From assembly GCA_025355965.1 (NCBI GenBank), contig JANXYR010000045.1, positions 1 to 64,000 on the forward strand: a DNA stretch of 64,000 bases, read 5' to 3'. The position numbers were made by a program, and so were the translations under genes. The stretch is from Geobacteraceae bacterium. GTDB lineage: Bacteria > Desulfobacterota > Desulfuromonadia > Geobacterales > Pseudopelobacteraceae. Below, piece by piece: positions 17,199 through 25,765 of this stretch (its first letter is position 1; each line of letters begins with the position of its first letter). The notes under the pieces are model-generated. The model was not told the DNA's origin and ran no database searches. It worked only from the letters and a program-made list of their open reading frames with translations.

Positions 17199-18932
17199 AT
17201 GAAGCAAATTATCTGGATATACCTGTTAGTGCTGTTGATAGTTCCAACATTGTCACAGGCCGGCATCATTGGGCCGGCAAACATCAGTTTTACTGATGGT
17301 GATGTCATGTTCCGAACACCTGATGACGATGAGTGGCTGCCGGCTTCCATCAACACTCCTCTTGATGAAGGCGATGCGGTCTGGTGCCCGGATGGCAGTA
17401 AGGTAGAGATCCAACTTGCTGATGGCACTATTTTACGAATGGACGGCGGTTCAGAGCTCAACCTGCTTGCCAATGAAGATAGCTTCACGCATCTGCATCT
17501 GGAGAGCGGGAGGATATACCTGAGAACGTCCCAGACAAGTGCCAATGATTCTCTGCAGATAGACGCCGCTGATACCACAGTAGTTCCGGCTGCACGTACC
17601 AGGCTTCGCATAGACATGCTGCCGAACAACCAGGAGGATGTCTCCATATTCAAAGGGAATGCTTATGTTGAGGGCAATGGCAGCCGCACAAAGGTTCGCG
17701 CCGGTGAACATATTGCACTTGAGGAGGGGCGCAATGAACTCCTGCCGCTTAGTCCGGCAGACAACTGGGAATTCTGGAATATGGACCGGGACCGTGCGCA
17801 GTCACGTTCAGCCAAAATTGATTCCAATCTGCCAGACGAGCTACGCAGCCACTCCGCCGAACTCGACACAAACGGCAGGTGGGTACATGTCCCGGAATAC
17901 GGTATGGTCTGGCGACCGACCATTATTCTTTCTGACGACTGGGCGCCGTATCGCAGCGGACGATGGATTTGGAAAGGTGATGACTATGTCTGGGTATCTT
18001 ACGAGAGCTGGGGTTGGGTACCGTACCACTACGGTCGCTGGGCAGTAGTTGGAGGTTTCGGGTGGTGCTGGGTTCCCCCAACCCGTGGGGATGTATACTG
18101 GGGGCCCGGTTATGTGGGGTGGTATTCTACCGGCAGCCACGTTGGATGGACACCTTTAGCACCTGGTGAGATTTTCTACGGGCGCAGAAACTATGGACGA
18201 CATAGTGCTATAATTACCAACGTGAACATTAACCCTACAAACATTACATACAGAAACCGCAGCAACGCTGGTGGTTTGACAGTCATGCAGCGCAATGACT
18301 TCCTGAGGGGAAGGACAGTCATTCAGCAACCATCCAGAAATGCGTCTATATCGGTATCCGTATCCGTTGGAAGCCCACGCATACAACCGCTGCGCGAAAC
18401 GCGCATGCCGATAATCAGGGAAACACCACCCAGGGTTGCCCCGCCCCGCATTGAGCATCAAGATAATCGTGAGTTGCGCGACAGGTTCCCACGGATAAAC
18501 CGGGAATCAGTCTTACAGCGCCGCAGTCAGCAGCCTGCAGCTGTTCCAACCTCCGGCGAGATACAACCTGCCAGAGAGAAAAAGACAGTTTATCCTGCTG
18601 TCACACCTGATGAAATTAAAACCGGACCCGACACAAAGCGTCATGAAGTCCCATTGAAACAAGACGAACATGGCCGACAAACAACAACTCCTCAACCTGC
18701 GCTAAAACCAGATACAAGTATTTCTGGAGCCTTGCCACAACAAGAGCGGTCAAAGAGAATAACTTCGCCGGTTATGACGCCACGTGAAGCCGCTCCCAAG
18801 AGAGAAGAGCGGGCAACGAGAGAGGTTAAAGAAAAAAAGATATGGAAGGTAAAAACAGTGGAAAATGCTGACGACAAGGACAACAAGGAGAGAGAGCGTA
18901 GGCCGGGAGGCGAAGGAAGAAAATCAAGGTGA
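17199..18932 (+). CDS. Exported FecR-domain protein with Trp-rich (DUF6600-like) region
   Basis: About 577 residues. The signal peptide is MKQIIWIYLLVLLIVPTLSQA. Residues about 25-180 form a FecR-like domain (DGDVMFR..., LADGTILRMDGGSELNL, RIYLRTSQ). Residues about 215-330 hold Trp/Gly/Tyr-rich repeats (GMVWRP, DDWAPYRSGRWIW, WGWVPYHYGRW, GWCWVPP, VGWTPLAPGE). The last 200 residues are basic and proline-rich, likely disordered. The ATG at 17199 with GGGAGG upstream is preferred over an in-frame start at 17121. This architecture is common in Desulfobacterota but its role is unknown; it is not linked to a FecI sigma factor here. Confidence 0.8.
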   Translation: MKQIIWIYLLVLLIVPTLSQAGIIGPANISFTDGDVMFRTPDDDEWLPASINTPLDEGDAVWCPDGSKVEIQLADGTILRMDGGSELNLLANEDSFTHLHLESGRIYLRTSQTSANDSLQIDAADTTVVPAARTRLRIDMLPNNQEDVSIFKGNAYVEGNGSRTKVRAGEHIALEEGRNELLPLSPADNWEFWNMDRDRAQSRSAKIDSNLPDELRSHSAELDTNGRWVHVPEYGMVWRPTIILSDDWAPYRSGRWIWKGDDYVWVSYESWGWVPYHYGRWAVVGGFGWCWVPPTRGDVYWGPGYVGWYSTGSHVGWTPLAPGEIFYGRRNYGRHSAIITNVNINPTNITYRNRSNAGGLTVMQRNDFLRGRTVIQQPSRNASISVSVSVGSPRIQPLRETRMPIIRETPPRVAPPRIEHQDNRELRDRFPRINRESVLQRRSQQPAAVPTSGEIQPAREKKTVYPAVTPDEIKTGPDTKRHEVPLKQDEHGRQTTTPQPALKPDTSISGALPQQERSKRITSPVMTPREAAPKREERATREVKEKKIWKVKTVENADDKDNKERERRPGGEGRKSR

Positions 18933-18936
18933 TTGA

Positions 18937-18967
18937 AGGCCCTCTGCACTGTGTAGAGGGCCTTTTT
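18937..18967 (+). terminator. Rho-independent terminator of the FecR-domain gene
   Basis: AGGCCCTCT (18937-18945) pairs perfectly with AGAGGGCCT (18955-18963), followed by TTTTATC. Confidence 0.85.
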
Positions 18968-19036
18968 ATCTCTGATCCAGTTTAGCTCCTCCCCTTATCT
19001 TAAGAAGTGGCAAATTCACAGCATACTACGCAACGT

Positions 19037-19163
19037 AATACCAATTTCAAATCAAATATGCAGTCAAGGCGGCGAGGCCTGAGGCGACGGAGGCATACAG
19101 ACCGTATGTTGAGGAGCCGAAGACGAGCCAACGAAGAGGGTGCTTTGATCTGGAATTGGAATA
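19037..19163. repeat. MITE-like element with 20-bp terminal inverted repeats
   Basis: A 127-bp non-coding segment. Its ends, AATACCAATTTCAAATCAAA (19037-19056) and TTTGATCTGGAATTGGAATA (19144-19163), are inverted repeats matching at 16 of 20 positions. The interior is GC-rich and contains a small palindrome, GCATAC-N5-GTATGT. No gene is supported inside. Similar intergenic repeats are familiar from Geobacter genomes, but I cannot confirm the family. It sits between the FecR gene terminator and a convergent gene. Confidence 0.6.
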
Positions 19164-19184
19164 AGTCCATTAACAAGCGGGTGG

Positions 19185-19709
19185 CTACTCAGTGGGCGCT
19201 GTTTTCAGCGCCTTGTTTTTTTCCAGCAGATAAGCGTGCAGTTCCTCAACAGTCTTGGCGGCGGCAAGTGTTTTCAGAAACTCCTGCCTGTCAATTACAT
19301 TCAACTTTTTATACAGGGCCGCTTCAATACTGCCACCAATATGGATGGTCCTGCTGAATGCTTCCGGCGGAACTTCCCCCCTCTCCCCCACAATGTAAAA
19401 ATACTTGAGATATGGATAAAGGCGTATCGCCTCGGGCAGAACTGTCTGCAGCATCGTCAACGGGACATTTTTGCCGATCCAGACGGCGCAGTTGGTCTGT
19501 TCATCGACAATCCTGATATTTGCCGGCGGAAAAACAGCTTTGATCCCCTTTGTTTCGAGGAGTGCGGCCAACTCCTTGCTTTTGCCGACGTCGGCAATCT
19601 CAACCGTAAATGTGGCTGATGGTTCTACGGCGTACACCATCGGACTATTGAAAATTGTTAGGAGAAACGTAAAGGCAAGGGTGAAGCAGGTTGCTGAAAA
19701 GCTGGTCAT
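19185..19709 (-). CDS. Exported hypothetical protein
   Basis: 174 residues with an N-terminal signal sequence (MTSFSATCFTLAFTFLLTIF...VYA). The body has alternating strand/helix character (TFTVEIADVGKSKELAALLE, CAVWIGKNVPLTMLQTVLPE, IHIGGSIEAALYKKL). I recognise no family. The start is the ATG at 19709, preceded by AGGAGG; a longer frame to 19775 would cross a terminator hairpin. It lies downstream of the ten-heme cytochrome gene on the same strand but behind a strong terminator, so it may be expressed only by read-through or from its own promoter. Confidence 0.65.
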   Translation of the reverse strand: MTSFSATCFTLAFTFLLTIFNSPMVYAVEPSATFTVEIADVGKSKELAALLETKGIKAVFPPANIRIVDEQTNCAVWIGKNVPLTMLQTVLPEAIRLYPYLKYFYIVGERGEVPPEAFSRTIHIGGSIEAALYKKLNVIDRQEFLKTLAAAKTVEELHAYLLEKNKALKTAPTE

Positions 19710-19733
19710 GGGTAACCTCCTAAATCTAAAAAA

Positions 19734-19756
19734 GGGGCCGGCTAAAAGCCGGCCCC
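19734..19756 (-). terminator. Rho-independent terminator of the ten-heme cytochrome gene
   Basis: GGGGCCGGCT and AGCCGGCCCC form a perfect 10-bp stem with an AAA loop. On the minus strand it is followed by TTTTTTAG, shortly after the cytochrome stop codon. Confidence 0.9.
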
Positions 19757-19781
19757 AAGTGGTGCGATACTGCAATAAAAT

Positions 19782-21902
19782 TTACTTGGTCATCTTCAGG
19801 CCGCGCTCAGGGCGGGAGAAGTTGTGGCACAGTGAGCAGTCATACCCTTGGCTGTCAACGTGCTTGCTGTGTACTGAGGTGTAGCTCGGTACTGATTTGT
19901 TACCGTGGCACTGTACGCAGACAGTAGACGTTGCACCCTTGAGGGCGTAGCCGTAGTTAGTGATCAGTTTCAGCTTGGTTGCTGTTGCATTCGGGTGACA
20001 GGCGGCGCAGGCCAGAACGTTGCCGGTTGCAGGCGGAATCTGGTGGTTGAGTACCTGTAACTCGTCGGTTGTTACTGTCTGCCAGGCATCGCCGGTGCGG
20101 CCCATGTTGGCAAGACCGGTGGTTATTGCTGTTACATAGTTGCCGTCAGCGAAGAAGCTGGCGGTGGAGAGGCCGATCAGTTTGCCGGTGGTTGTGTCAA
20201 GTGGCTGCTGAGCGGTTTTGTACTTGAATGGGTAGAGCTTGGTGCCGGCCGGGTCAGTAATGGCGCCGTTCGGACGGGAGATCTTGTAGAAGCCGGTCGT
20301 AGGATCGATTACTGCGGCGTCAGTGAGGTTGTTGCCCCAGCTGGTGCCGTTCCAGAATGCATACTTAGGTGTGAGGTCATTGGCCTTTGTAGGCAGCGGC
20401 TCGTTGCGGAGCAGAGTTGCGTTCCACTCGAAGGATTCCCATGTACGGTTTGTTTCAGTTGCTTCTGTTGCGGTTGTGTCATTGGCATTCTTTGCGTATG
20501 TCGGCAGGTGGCAGGTCTGGCAGGCCACGCGTGCGGTGTGCTTGTTAACTGCAGTAGTTGTGTGACCACTGGTTACGCTGTTTTTGGTTGGGTGACAGGT
20601 GGTGCTGGAGCAGGTTACTGCTGTTGTTGAGTCAAGTGGGCGCAGGTCGGAACCGCGACCGGATACTTTGTGGTTGGTAAATTTGTGGCATGCCTGACAC
20701 TGTAGATTGCCACGGCTGGTTGCCATGTGGACGTCATAGAGGCTGTCTGCGGTTGTGCCGGATGCAAGTGCGATGTCGCCGCGTTTTACTGCGTCGCCGC
20801 CGCCAGCTTTGGCGTGGCAGCCGAGGCAGTTGTTGCGAACAGGTTTGATGACGGTGCGAACAACGTTGTTCATGTCAACGCCGACGTTAGGCTCAAAGAG
20901 GCCTGTTGTTGCATTACGGGTACGGGCATAAGGAGTTGCGATAGTGCCGTTTTTGTGGCACATGAGGCAGTCGATGCTGGCAAGCTGTGCGTCATCAGGA
21001 GTTGCAGTTGCAACAGGTTTTGCGCCGGTACCAGCGTGGCAGGCGCCGCAGGCTTTCCAGCCGCCAAGGATGTTGATGCAGTATGCGTTAAGTGCGCTGG
21101 CGCCGTCGAGGGAATCCATCTTGCCCTGTTTTGCGGCAGGACCGGTGGTCATTTTTGCGCCGGATGCCATCCACTGATAGTGAACGCCCTGGTACATGTC
21201 GGTTGACTGGGTGCGGTGGCAGGCAAGGCATGTGTTGTAGCCGGTCCAGACGAGGCTGGTGTTGGCTGCGTCGTGGGTTTTGGCAACGTTGATGGTGTAA
21301 AGTGCTGTTTTAACTATTTCGCTGTTGCCGGCGGTGTCGCGGGCAAAGTACTTCAGGGTTGTGGTGGCGGCGACAGGAATCGCTGCGCTGTAGACGGTTG
21401 AGGATGTGGTCGGGGTTGTGCCGTCTTTGGTGTAGTAGATGGTTGCTGTTTCATTGGCGGTCAGAGTTACGTTCTGTGCTGCGCTGTAGGTACCGGCGGC
21501 AGGTGCTGCGGTGGTGACCGGCGCGGTTGTGTCGGCAGCGGCTACGGCGAATGTTACTGAACCGGAGCCGGTGTCGGAACCGGATACGGAGCAGGTGTCG
21601 GTGTAGGTGCCGTAGGTGGCGCTGCTTGAAAGGGTGTAGCTGTAGGTGTAGGTGCCGGTGCTGCTTCTGGTCATGCTGGCCGCATTAACCTTGGTTGAAC
21701 CGGATGGATCTTTAATGGTGATTTTCGGGGTGCTGGATGGGTTTGAGAGTGAACCGCTCTTTTTGAAAAGGGCGGTGGTCTTTACGGTGGCGCTACGGGC
21801 GTAGGTGGCCTTGTCGGTCGTGACTGTGACGGTGTAGGTAGATGCATACGCAAATACCGGTAACAAGAGTGTTGCTAACAGCATCAAACAAATCTTCCTC
21901 AT
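19782..21902 (-). CDS. Exported multiheme cytochrome c with Ig-like and CHB_HEX_C-type domains
   Basis: 706 residues. The signal peptide is MRKICLMLLATLLLPVFAYA. An Ig-like beta domain covers about 21-125. A chitobiase/hexosaminidase C-terminal-like module (TTAPAAGTYSAAQNVTLTAN...YYTKDGTTPTTSS) covers about 127-205. The heme region follows with nine CXXCH motifs starting at C225, C285, C312, C359, C402, C461, C632, C662 and C689. One CX4CH, CSSTTCH, lies at 431-437. The adhesive N-terminal domains suggest cell-surface location, and a role in extracellular or periplasmic electron transfer is inferred. A sigma-54 promoter and three palindromic activator-type sites lie upstream; a terminator follows. 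Confidence 0.88.
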   Translation of the reverse strand: MRKICLMLLATLLLPVFAYASTYTVTVTTDKATYARSATVKTTALFKKSGSLSNPSSTPKITIKDPSGSTKVNAASMTRSSTGTYTYSYTLSSSATYGTYTDTCSVSGSDTGSGSVTFAVAAADTTAPVTTAAPAAGTYSAAQNVTLTANETATIYYTKDGTTPTTSSTVYSAAIPVAATTTLKYFARDTAGNSEIVKTALYTINVAKTHDAANTSLVWTGYNTCLACHRTQSTDMYQGVHYQWMASGAKMTTGPAAKQGKMDSLDGASALNAYCINILGGWKACGACHAGTGAKPVATATPDDAQLASIDCLMCHKNGTIATPYARTRNATTGLFEPNVGVDMNNVVRTVIKPVRNNCLGCHAKAGGGDAVKRGDIALASGTTADSLYDVHMATSRGNLQCQACHKFTNHKVSGRGSDLRPLDSTTAVTCSSTTCHPTKNSVTSGHTTTAVNKHTARVACQTCHLPTYAKNANDTTATEATETNRTWESFEWNATLLRNEPLPTKANDLTPKYAFWNGTSWGNNLTDAAVIDPTTGFYKISRPNGAITDPAGTKLYPFKYKTAQQPLDTTTGKLIGLSTASFFADGNYVTAITTGLANMGRTGDAWQTVTTDELQVLNHQIPPATGNVLACAACHPNATATKLKLITNYGYALKGATSTVCVQCHGNKSVPSYTSVHSKHVDSQGYDCSLCHNFSRPERGLKMTK

Positions 21903-22050
21903 GTGGTAAATCCTCCTGAATGATTGGTTAGTGGTACTTTTTTACGTCATTTACTTTGGAACAGCACTTTACCGACTGAACTGTGCACTTACTGTGGGCT
22001 GGGTATTCCTCCTTAGTATCTGGGTATAAATAATCGGTTGATCTTTCTTT

Positions 22051-22068
22051 TAGCAGTTACTGTTCCAA
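22051..22068 (-). promoter_or_regulatory. Sigma-54 promoter of the ten-heme cytochrome gene
   Basis: On the minus strand TTGGAACAGTAACTGCTA gives -24 GG (22066-22065) and -12 GC (22054-22053) at exact spacing. It predicts a start near 22041 and a leader of about 140 bases before the ATG at 21902. Confidence 0.6.
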
Positions 22069-22196
22069 TTTTTATATCAACGTGATAAATAATCATAACG
22101 CTTGCCGATTTATGTACTTAGCAAACATAGTTTTATCAACATATATTGTTTAGCAATGTAGTAATGGACCATTAATTAAAAGAATGGGGCATAAGG

Positions 22197-22266
22197 TGGG
22201 TGATATAGCCCATAATTATGGGTATCACCTAGGGGTATATAACCCAAGTATGAGGTATATACCCTA
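22197..22266. promoter_or_regulatory. Three 16-bp palindromic activator-type sites
   Basis: TGGGTGATATAGCCCA (22197-22212), AGGGGTATATAACCCA (22231-22246) and the weaker TGAGGTATATACCCTA (22251-22266). They lie about 145-200 bp upstream of the -24/-12 promoter at 22060, between the divergent cytochrome and lipoprotein genes. They share the TGGG-N8-CCCA form with sites at 25.8-26.1 and 30.5 kb. Confidence 0.6.
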
Positions 22267-22328
22267 GCGGGACGGGGAGCATCGTCGGGTCTTACAATTG
22301 ATTAAAATTCTATTCAGGTGGTGAAATT

Positions 22329-22586
22329 ATGCGAAGTGTAATTGCAGGTATGTTGATCGGTTTATTGGTGGTATCTGCTGGCTGTTCCAAGGATGGTGGG
22401 CAGGTTCTGATAGACACGGCAGATCTGGAGCTGAAGCAGAATAACCTTGAGCATGCGGTCCAGCTTTATTGGCAGGTGCTCGAAAAATACCCCAACAGCA
22501 AGTATTCCAAAATTGCCAACAAGCAGTTGGTAGAGATCGGTAAAAAACCGGAGGCTATAAATATACCGGTACTATACGGTAGGTAA
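22329..22586 (+). CDS. Small TPR-like lipoprotein
   Basis: 85 residues. The lipoprotein signal LLVVSAGC places the lipidated Cys at residue 19. One helical TPR-like hairpin follows (LELKQNNLEHAVQLYWQVLEKYPNSKYSKIANKQL). It begins with GTGGTGAAATT before the ATG. It is divergent from the ten-heme cytochrome gene and could use the same palindromic sites, although no -24/-12 promoter faces it. The function is unknown; an assembly or anchoring partner for envelope proteins is only a guess. Confidence 0.7.
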   Translation: MRSVIAGMLIGLLVVSAGCSKDGGQVLIDTADLELKQNNLEHAVQLYWQVLEKYPNSKYSKIANKQLVEIGKKPEAINIPVLYGR

Positions 22587-22599
22587 ATCCAAGAATAAA

Positions 22600-22621
22600 T
22601 AGGGGGGATTTCTCCCCCCTA
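22600..22621. terminator. Bidirectional terminator hairpin
   Basis: TAGGGGGGA pairs perfectly with TCCCCCCTA around a four-base loop. It lies between the 3' ends of the lipoprotein gene (plus) and toroid protein gene A (minus). Confidence 0.7.
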
Positions 22622-22677
22622 TGGAAATAAAACCCCATATCTAAATCACGAGTACGACAGGCCAACGGTTGTAGTCT

Positions 22678-23658
22678 TTATTTTCTGACCAGAGGATAGG
22701 TTTTGGGCTCCTTCAGCGTCCCGATACCGGCCAGAATGCGAATTCCGGCAGTGGTAGAGTCCGGGGTGGATGCGTCGCCCGGGATGGAACCAAAACCTCC
22801 CGTTTCAGCAAAGTAAAGTTGTTTCAAAATTCCAATCCCCTTTTTCTTGTCAACCTTCTTCGGCTCGCCAAGAAGTTTAAAGGTGTCGACAGCATAGCCC
22901 ATCTCTTCCAACATCTGAAGAACGTCGACTTGTTCCTTGTTCCCCGCCGCATAGCCGGTTCCGCTCAAGAATTTCAGCGCGTCCTGACGGGTCTTTTCGT
23001 CAAGTTTACCAAGCGCTTTTAGTATGTATACCGCCATATAGGTAAACTTGGCCTTGGGGACTGCCGTCCCTTTTACATAATCAAATCCTCCCGACTTGTT
23101 TTCAAAAGATTTTATGAAAGCGGCAGTCTTGACTGCATCAACCGCTTTCAGCTCTTTCATAAGGCTGAGGGAGTGGATGGCATAGTATGTGTTAACCAGC
23201 GTAGACTGCTTATTCTTGGCATCGAACCCGAAGCCGCCGTCGGCGTTCCGGAGGGACATGACATACGCCTTAGCCTGTTTAAGATCGGCCGCAGGGGGGA
23301 GATTGATCAGAGAAAGCGTATCAAGCGCCATTTCAGTGAAAATAATTGATGACTCCTTCTCAATCTTTTCGTTGGTAAATCCTCCGTCCAGACGCTGCAA
23401 ACGGCCGATAAAGGAGGCAATGTCCTTCTGTTTCTTCCCGTCAATTTTTGCTCCAAGGGCGCCGAGGGAGTAGAGATAGTCACGGGAGAATACCAAAGAA
23501 ACCGGAAAGTCCGGGCGACCCTCTATCGAGCGGGTGAACTTTTGTGTTTTTGGAAAATCAAAATCTCCAGCCACGGCGCCGGTAACGCCCGCGGTCCAGA
23601 GGAAGACCAAAGTGAGAAGCATTATCGTGGGCAGGTACCGTGTACGGTTTTTCAACAT
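22678..23658 (-). CDS. Exported alpha-alpha toroid protein (prenyltransferase/squalene-oxidase repeats), copy A
   Basis: About 326 residues, starting at the ATG at 23658 with AGGAG upstream. A signal peptide (LPTIMLLTLVFLWTAGVTGAVAG) is followed by the paralogue-conserved GDFDFPKTQKF. At least four toroid repeats are marked by LDGGF, ADGGFGF, GGFDYVKG and GGFGSIPG. The fold is that of prenyltransferase beta subunits. However, the Asp/Cys zinc ligands expected after the third GGF repeat are replaced (PKAKFTYMA), and the protein is exported where no prenyl donor is expected, so a binding role is more likely than catalysis. It follows cytochrome A and has a paralogue after cytochrome B. Confidence 0.8.
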   Translation of the reverse strand: MLKNRTRYLPTIMLLTLVFLWTAGVTGAVAGDFDFPKTQKFTRSIEGRPDFPVSLVFSRDYLYSLGALGAKIDGKKQKDIASFIGRLQRLDGGFTNEKIEKESSIIFTEMALDTLSLINLPPAADLKQAKAYVMSLRNADGGFGFDAKNKQSTLVNTYYAIHSLSLMKELKAVDAVKTAAFIKSFENKSGGFDYVKGTAVPKAKFTYMAVYILKALGKLDEKTRQDALKFLSGTGYAAGNKEQVDVLQMLEEMGYAVDTFKLLGEPKKVDKKKGIGILKQLYFAETGGFGSIPGDASTPDSTTAGIRILAGIGTLKEPKTYPLVRK

Positions 23659-23838
23659 AGTTTTTCTCCTGAGCATTTATTTGAAAAGGGAAAAAGTATA
23701 TCCACTTTTGTTTTTCGAGGCAATATAAAGAGTCGTAGTGTGGGAGAGTTCTCGTCTTGTGAATTATCGTCTCGTCGCCAAAAATACGGTGACTGATCAC
23801 TAAAAACAGGTTTTGCAGTTGATCTAGAAGGGAAAAAG

Positions 23839-23860
23839 AAGGGGGGATTTCTCCCCCCTT
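23839..23860 (-). terminator. Terminator hairpin between cytochrome A and toroid A genes
   Basis: AAGGGGGGA pairs with TCCCCCCTT. On the minus strand it is followed by CTTTTTCCC. It lies directly after the cytochrome A stop, so the downstream toroid gene would be read by partial read-through or from its own promoter. Confidence 0.7.
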
Positions 23861-23881
23861 TCACATTACAATGTTAAACTT

Positions 23882-25360
23882 TTACAGATGGTAAGGCTTC
23901 TGCCATACGGTTGACTTGTTTGGATGACAGAATTTGCAGACACCAAGTGGGTAGCTGCTGTTGACGCCAGCCGGGTAAGTAGCGCCAGCAACACTTGAGT
24001 TGGCAGCCGCTACACCGACATTATCAGCTGCAAGTGATGACGGACGCTCTGCATGAGGTGAACCGTGGCAAGCCTGGCAATCTATGCTCCCTTTGTGGCC
24101 ACGACCGTTGATGAACGCGCCTGCAAAGGCCGGGCTGGCCGGGTACACTGTTATCTTGTTTGAGTGACAGGCGAACGCGGACGTGATCCCAGCTGAAGGG
24201 CCGAGGCAGGATGGCAAAGTTGACATCTTCCAAGGTTGAGCTAACTGGTTGGTGGAAGTTCTCTGGGTCAGGTTGCCATGACAATCCATGCAGAACATTG
24301 TGGATGCTTTAGTTACATGAACCCCGCGATAGCATTGAATACCGTTGCCAGGGTGGCATTTGTAACAGTTGGTGGCGATGTTCGGATCATAGGTGGACTT
24401 GACCAGCGCGCTCTGGTTGTGGAAGCGGTGAAGCACGTCGGAGAAGGACATGGTAGATTTCTTGAGTGTGAAGGTTGCACCGGCAAGAAGCTTGGTACCT
24501 GCAGGCCACCCTGGGGCAGCGGCTTCGCCCATGGCTGGATCCCAGTGGCACCAGGAGCAGCGAACCGGGCCGCCAACGCCGTCGCCGTCAGGATCTATCA
24601 TGGCGATGTTGATGCCGCTACTGTTCTTTCCATGCATAACGCCAAGGGCTGCAAATGAGCCGGCCGGAGTGGCGGGGTAGCCCATTGCGGAGGCGAGTTG
24701 CAGGTGGCAGGAGCAGCATCCTCCAAAGGCGACCGGGACAACAGTGCTGGTGGAAGCAACGGTTGCGCCTGTAGAGTCTTTAACCGTCACGTTGGCGGTC
24801 AGGTATGGATCGCGGGTTGGGCCGCCCAGAGGGTCGGTCATGACGTCTTTGGCGGTATTACCGGTATGAAGCGGATAGGCGGGGATGCCGACCGCTTCAA
24901 ACGCGAGCAGATTGGAGTTATACCCCATGGTGCCGTAGAGGCCGTAACCAGCTAGGCCCATTACCTTGCCAGTCCCATCAACCGGCGCGAAACCAGGGAA
25001 AAGCTTCGGGGCATTGGCAATCCAGCTCGCAAAATAGGTGTCAGCCTTGAGGTTCGCATCGGTGTTTTCTACCATGGCATAGTTGATCGTGATCTTGTCG
25101 GTTGCAGCGGAAGTAGCGCTCATCACGACAGGGTCATTTCCACCGTATTTCAGTACCTGCGCCCTGACCGTGTTGAACGGCGGCAGCAGCAGGAAGCCTT
25201 CGAAAGTCGGGCAGGCGCAGTGCATGCCAAGGTCATTCCAGGCCAGGACCTTATACGTGGCACCCGGAGCAGGCTTGCTGCCGGCAATTGCCAAAGACAT
25301 TGCCCCGCTGACCAGAGTGGCGGCAACGGTTAACAAAACTTTTTTCATAATCTTTTTCAT
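23882..25360 (-). CDS. Exported multiheme cytochrome c, paralogue A
   Basis: 492 residues with an N-terminal signal peptide (about 1-26). The N-terminal half has few hemes and carries the motif NDLGMHCACPTF (C48, C50). Heme motifs: CCSCH (C215), CSWCH (C268), CYKCH (C332), CMDCH (C357), CQACH (C428) and CKFCH (C475). An unusual C385-X12-CH is also present (CLGPSAGITSAFACH). This gives six canonical hemes and a possible seventh. The ATG has AAGGAG upstream. The transcript probably starts at a sigma-54 promoter near 25668, leaving a leader of about 290 bases. It is a close paralogue of the gene at 28312-29760. Confidence 0.88.
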   Translation of the reverse strand: MKKIMKKVLLTVAATLVSGAMSLAIAGSKPAPGATYKVLAWNDLGMHCACPTFEGFLLLPPFNTVRAQVLKYGGNDPVVMSATSAATDKITINYAMVENTDANLKADTYFASWIANAPKLFPGFAPVDGTGKVMGLAGYGLYGTMGYNSNLLAFEAVGIPAYPLHTGNTAKDVMTDPLGGPTRDPYLTANVTVKDSTGATVASTSTVVPVAFGGCCSCHLQLASAMGYPATPAGSFAALGVMHGKNSSGINIAMIDPDGDGVGGPVRCSWCHWDPAMGEAAAPGWPAGTKLLAGATFTLKKSTMSFSDVLHRFHNQSALVKSTYDPNIATNCYKCHPGNGIQCYRGVHVTKASTMFCMDCHGNLTQRTSTNQLAQPWKMSTLPSCLGPSAGITSAFACHSNKITVYPASPAFAGAFINGRGHKGSIDCQACHGSPHAERPSSLAADNVGVAAANSSVAGATYPAGVNSSYPLGVCKFCHPNKSTVWQKPYHL

Positions 25361-25659
25361 TGGTTACTCTCCTTTTGTTGGACTTGCTAAGAAAGTTGAC
25401 ATCAGGTTTCTTGTTCTATTTACTCGGTGGTGCATAGATATGTTGCATGGTCAGGCTGACTACAATTAAGCGTACTGCTGGTCTCTGCAATAAATTTATT
25501 CCGCTTGCACCTCCTTGTTTAGATTTTGTGGCTCTGCTCGAATTTTCTCTTTTCAGTCTAACCTATGTAAGGACTTAGCGCGGTGTAACTGGCCAATCAC
25601 AGACTTTAAATTAAATGAACAACAGAAGATATCGCTTGCAAACTCACGGATAATTACCT
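25361..25659 (-). other. Long leader of the cytochrome A transcript
   Basis: About 290 bases between the predicted sigma-54 start and the cytochrome ATG. I looked for the conserved bases of GEMM (cyclic dinucleotide) riboswitches and did not find them. A GGAGGTG sequence near 25509-25515 (minus strand) is followed only by a very short frame. No gene is supported. Confidence 0.4.
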
Positions 25660-25676
25660 AGCATTTTACATGCCAA
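25660..25676 (-). promoter_or_regulatory. Sigma-54 promoter of the cytochrome A cassette
   Basis: Minus strand TTGGCATGTAAAATGCT has -24 GG and -12 GC at exact GG-N10-GC spacing. It is nearly identical to the promoter of cassette B at 30393-30409. Confidence 0.78.
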
Positions 25677-25765
25677 TTCTTAATGAGTTTCCAAATGAAG
25701 TATTTATGTCAGTAAAAGGACGACTATTCACTTATATGGAGATATATATTATATAGTAGCCTTGG

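Noticed and set aside
25361-25659. Cyclic-dinucleotide (GEMM) riboswitch in cytochrome leaders
   Set aside because: Geobacter cytochrome genes often have one, so I looked in all three leaders, but the conserved GGGCAAACC, GACGCAAAGC and GGCCTAA blocks are absent.
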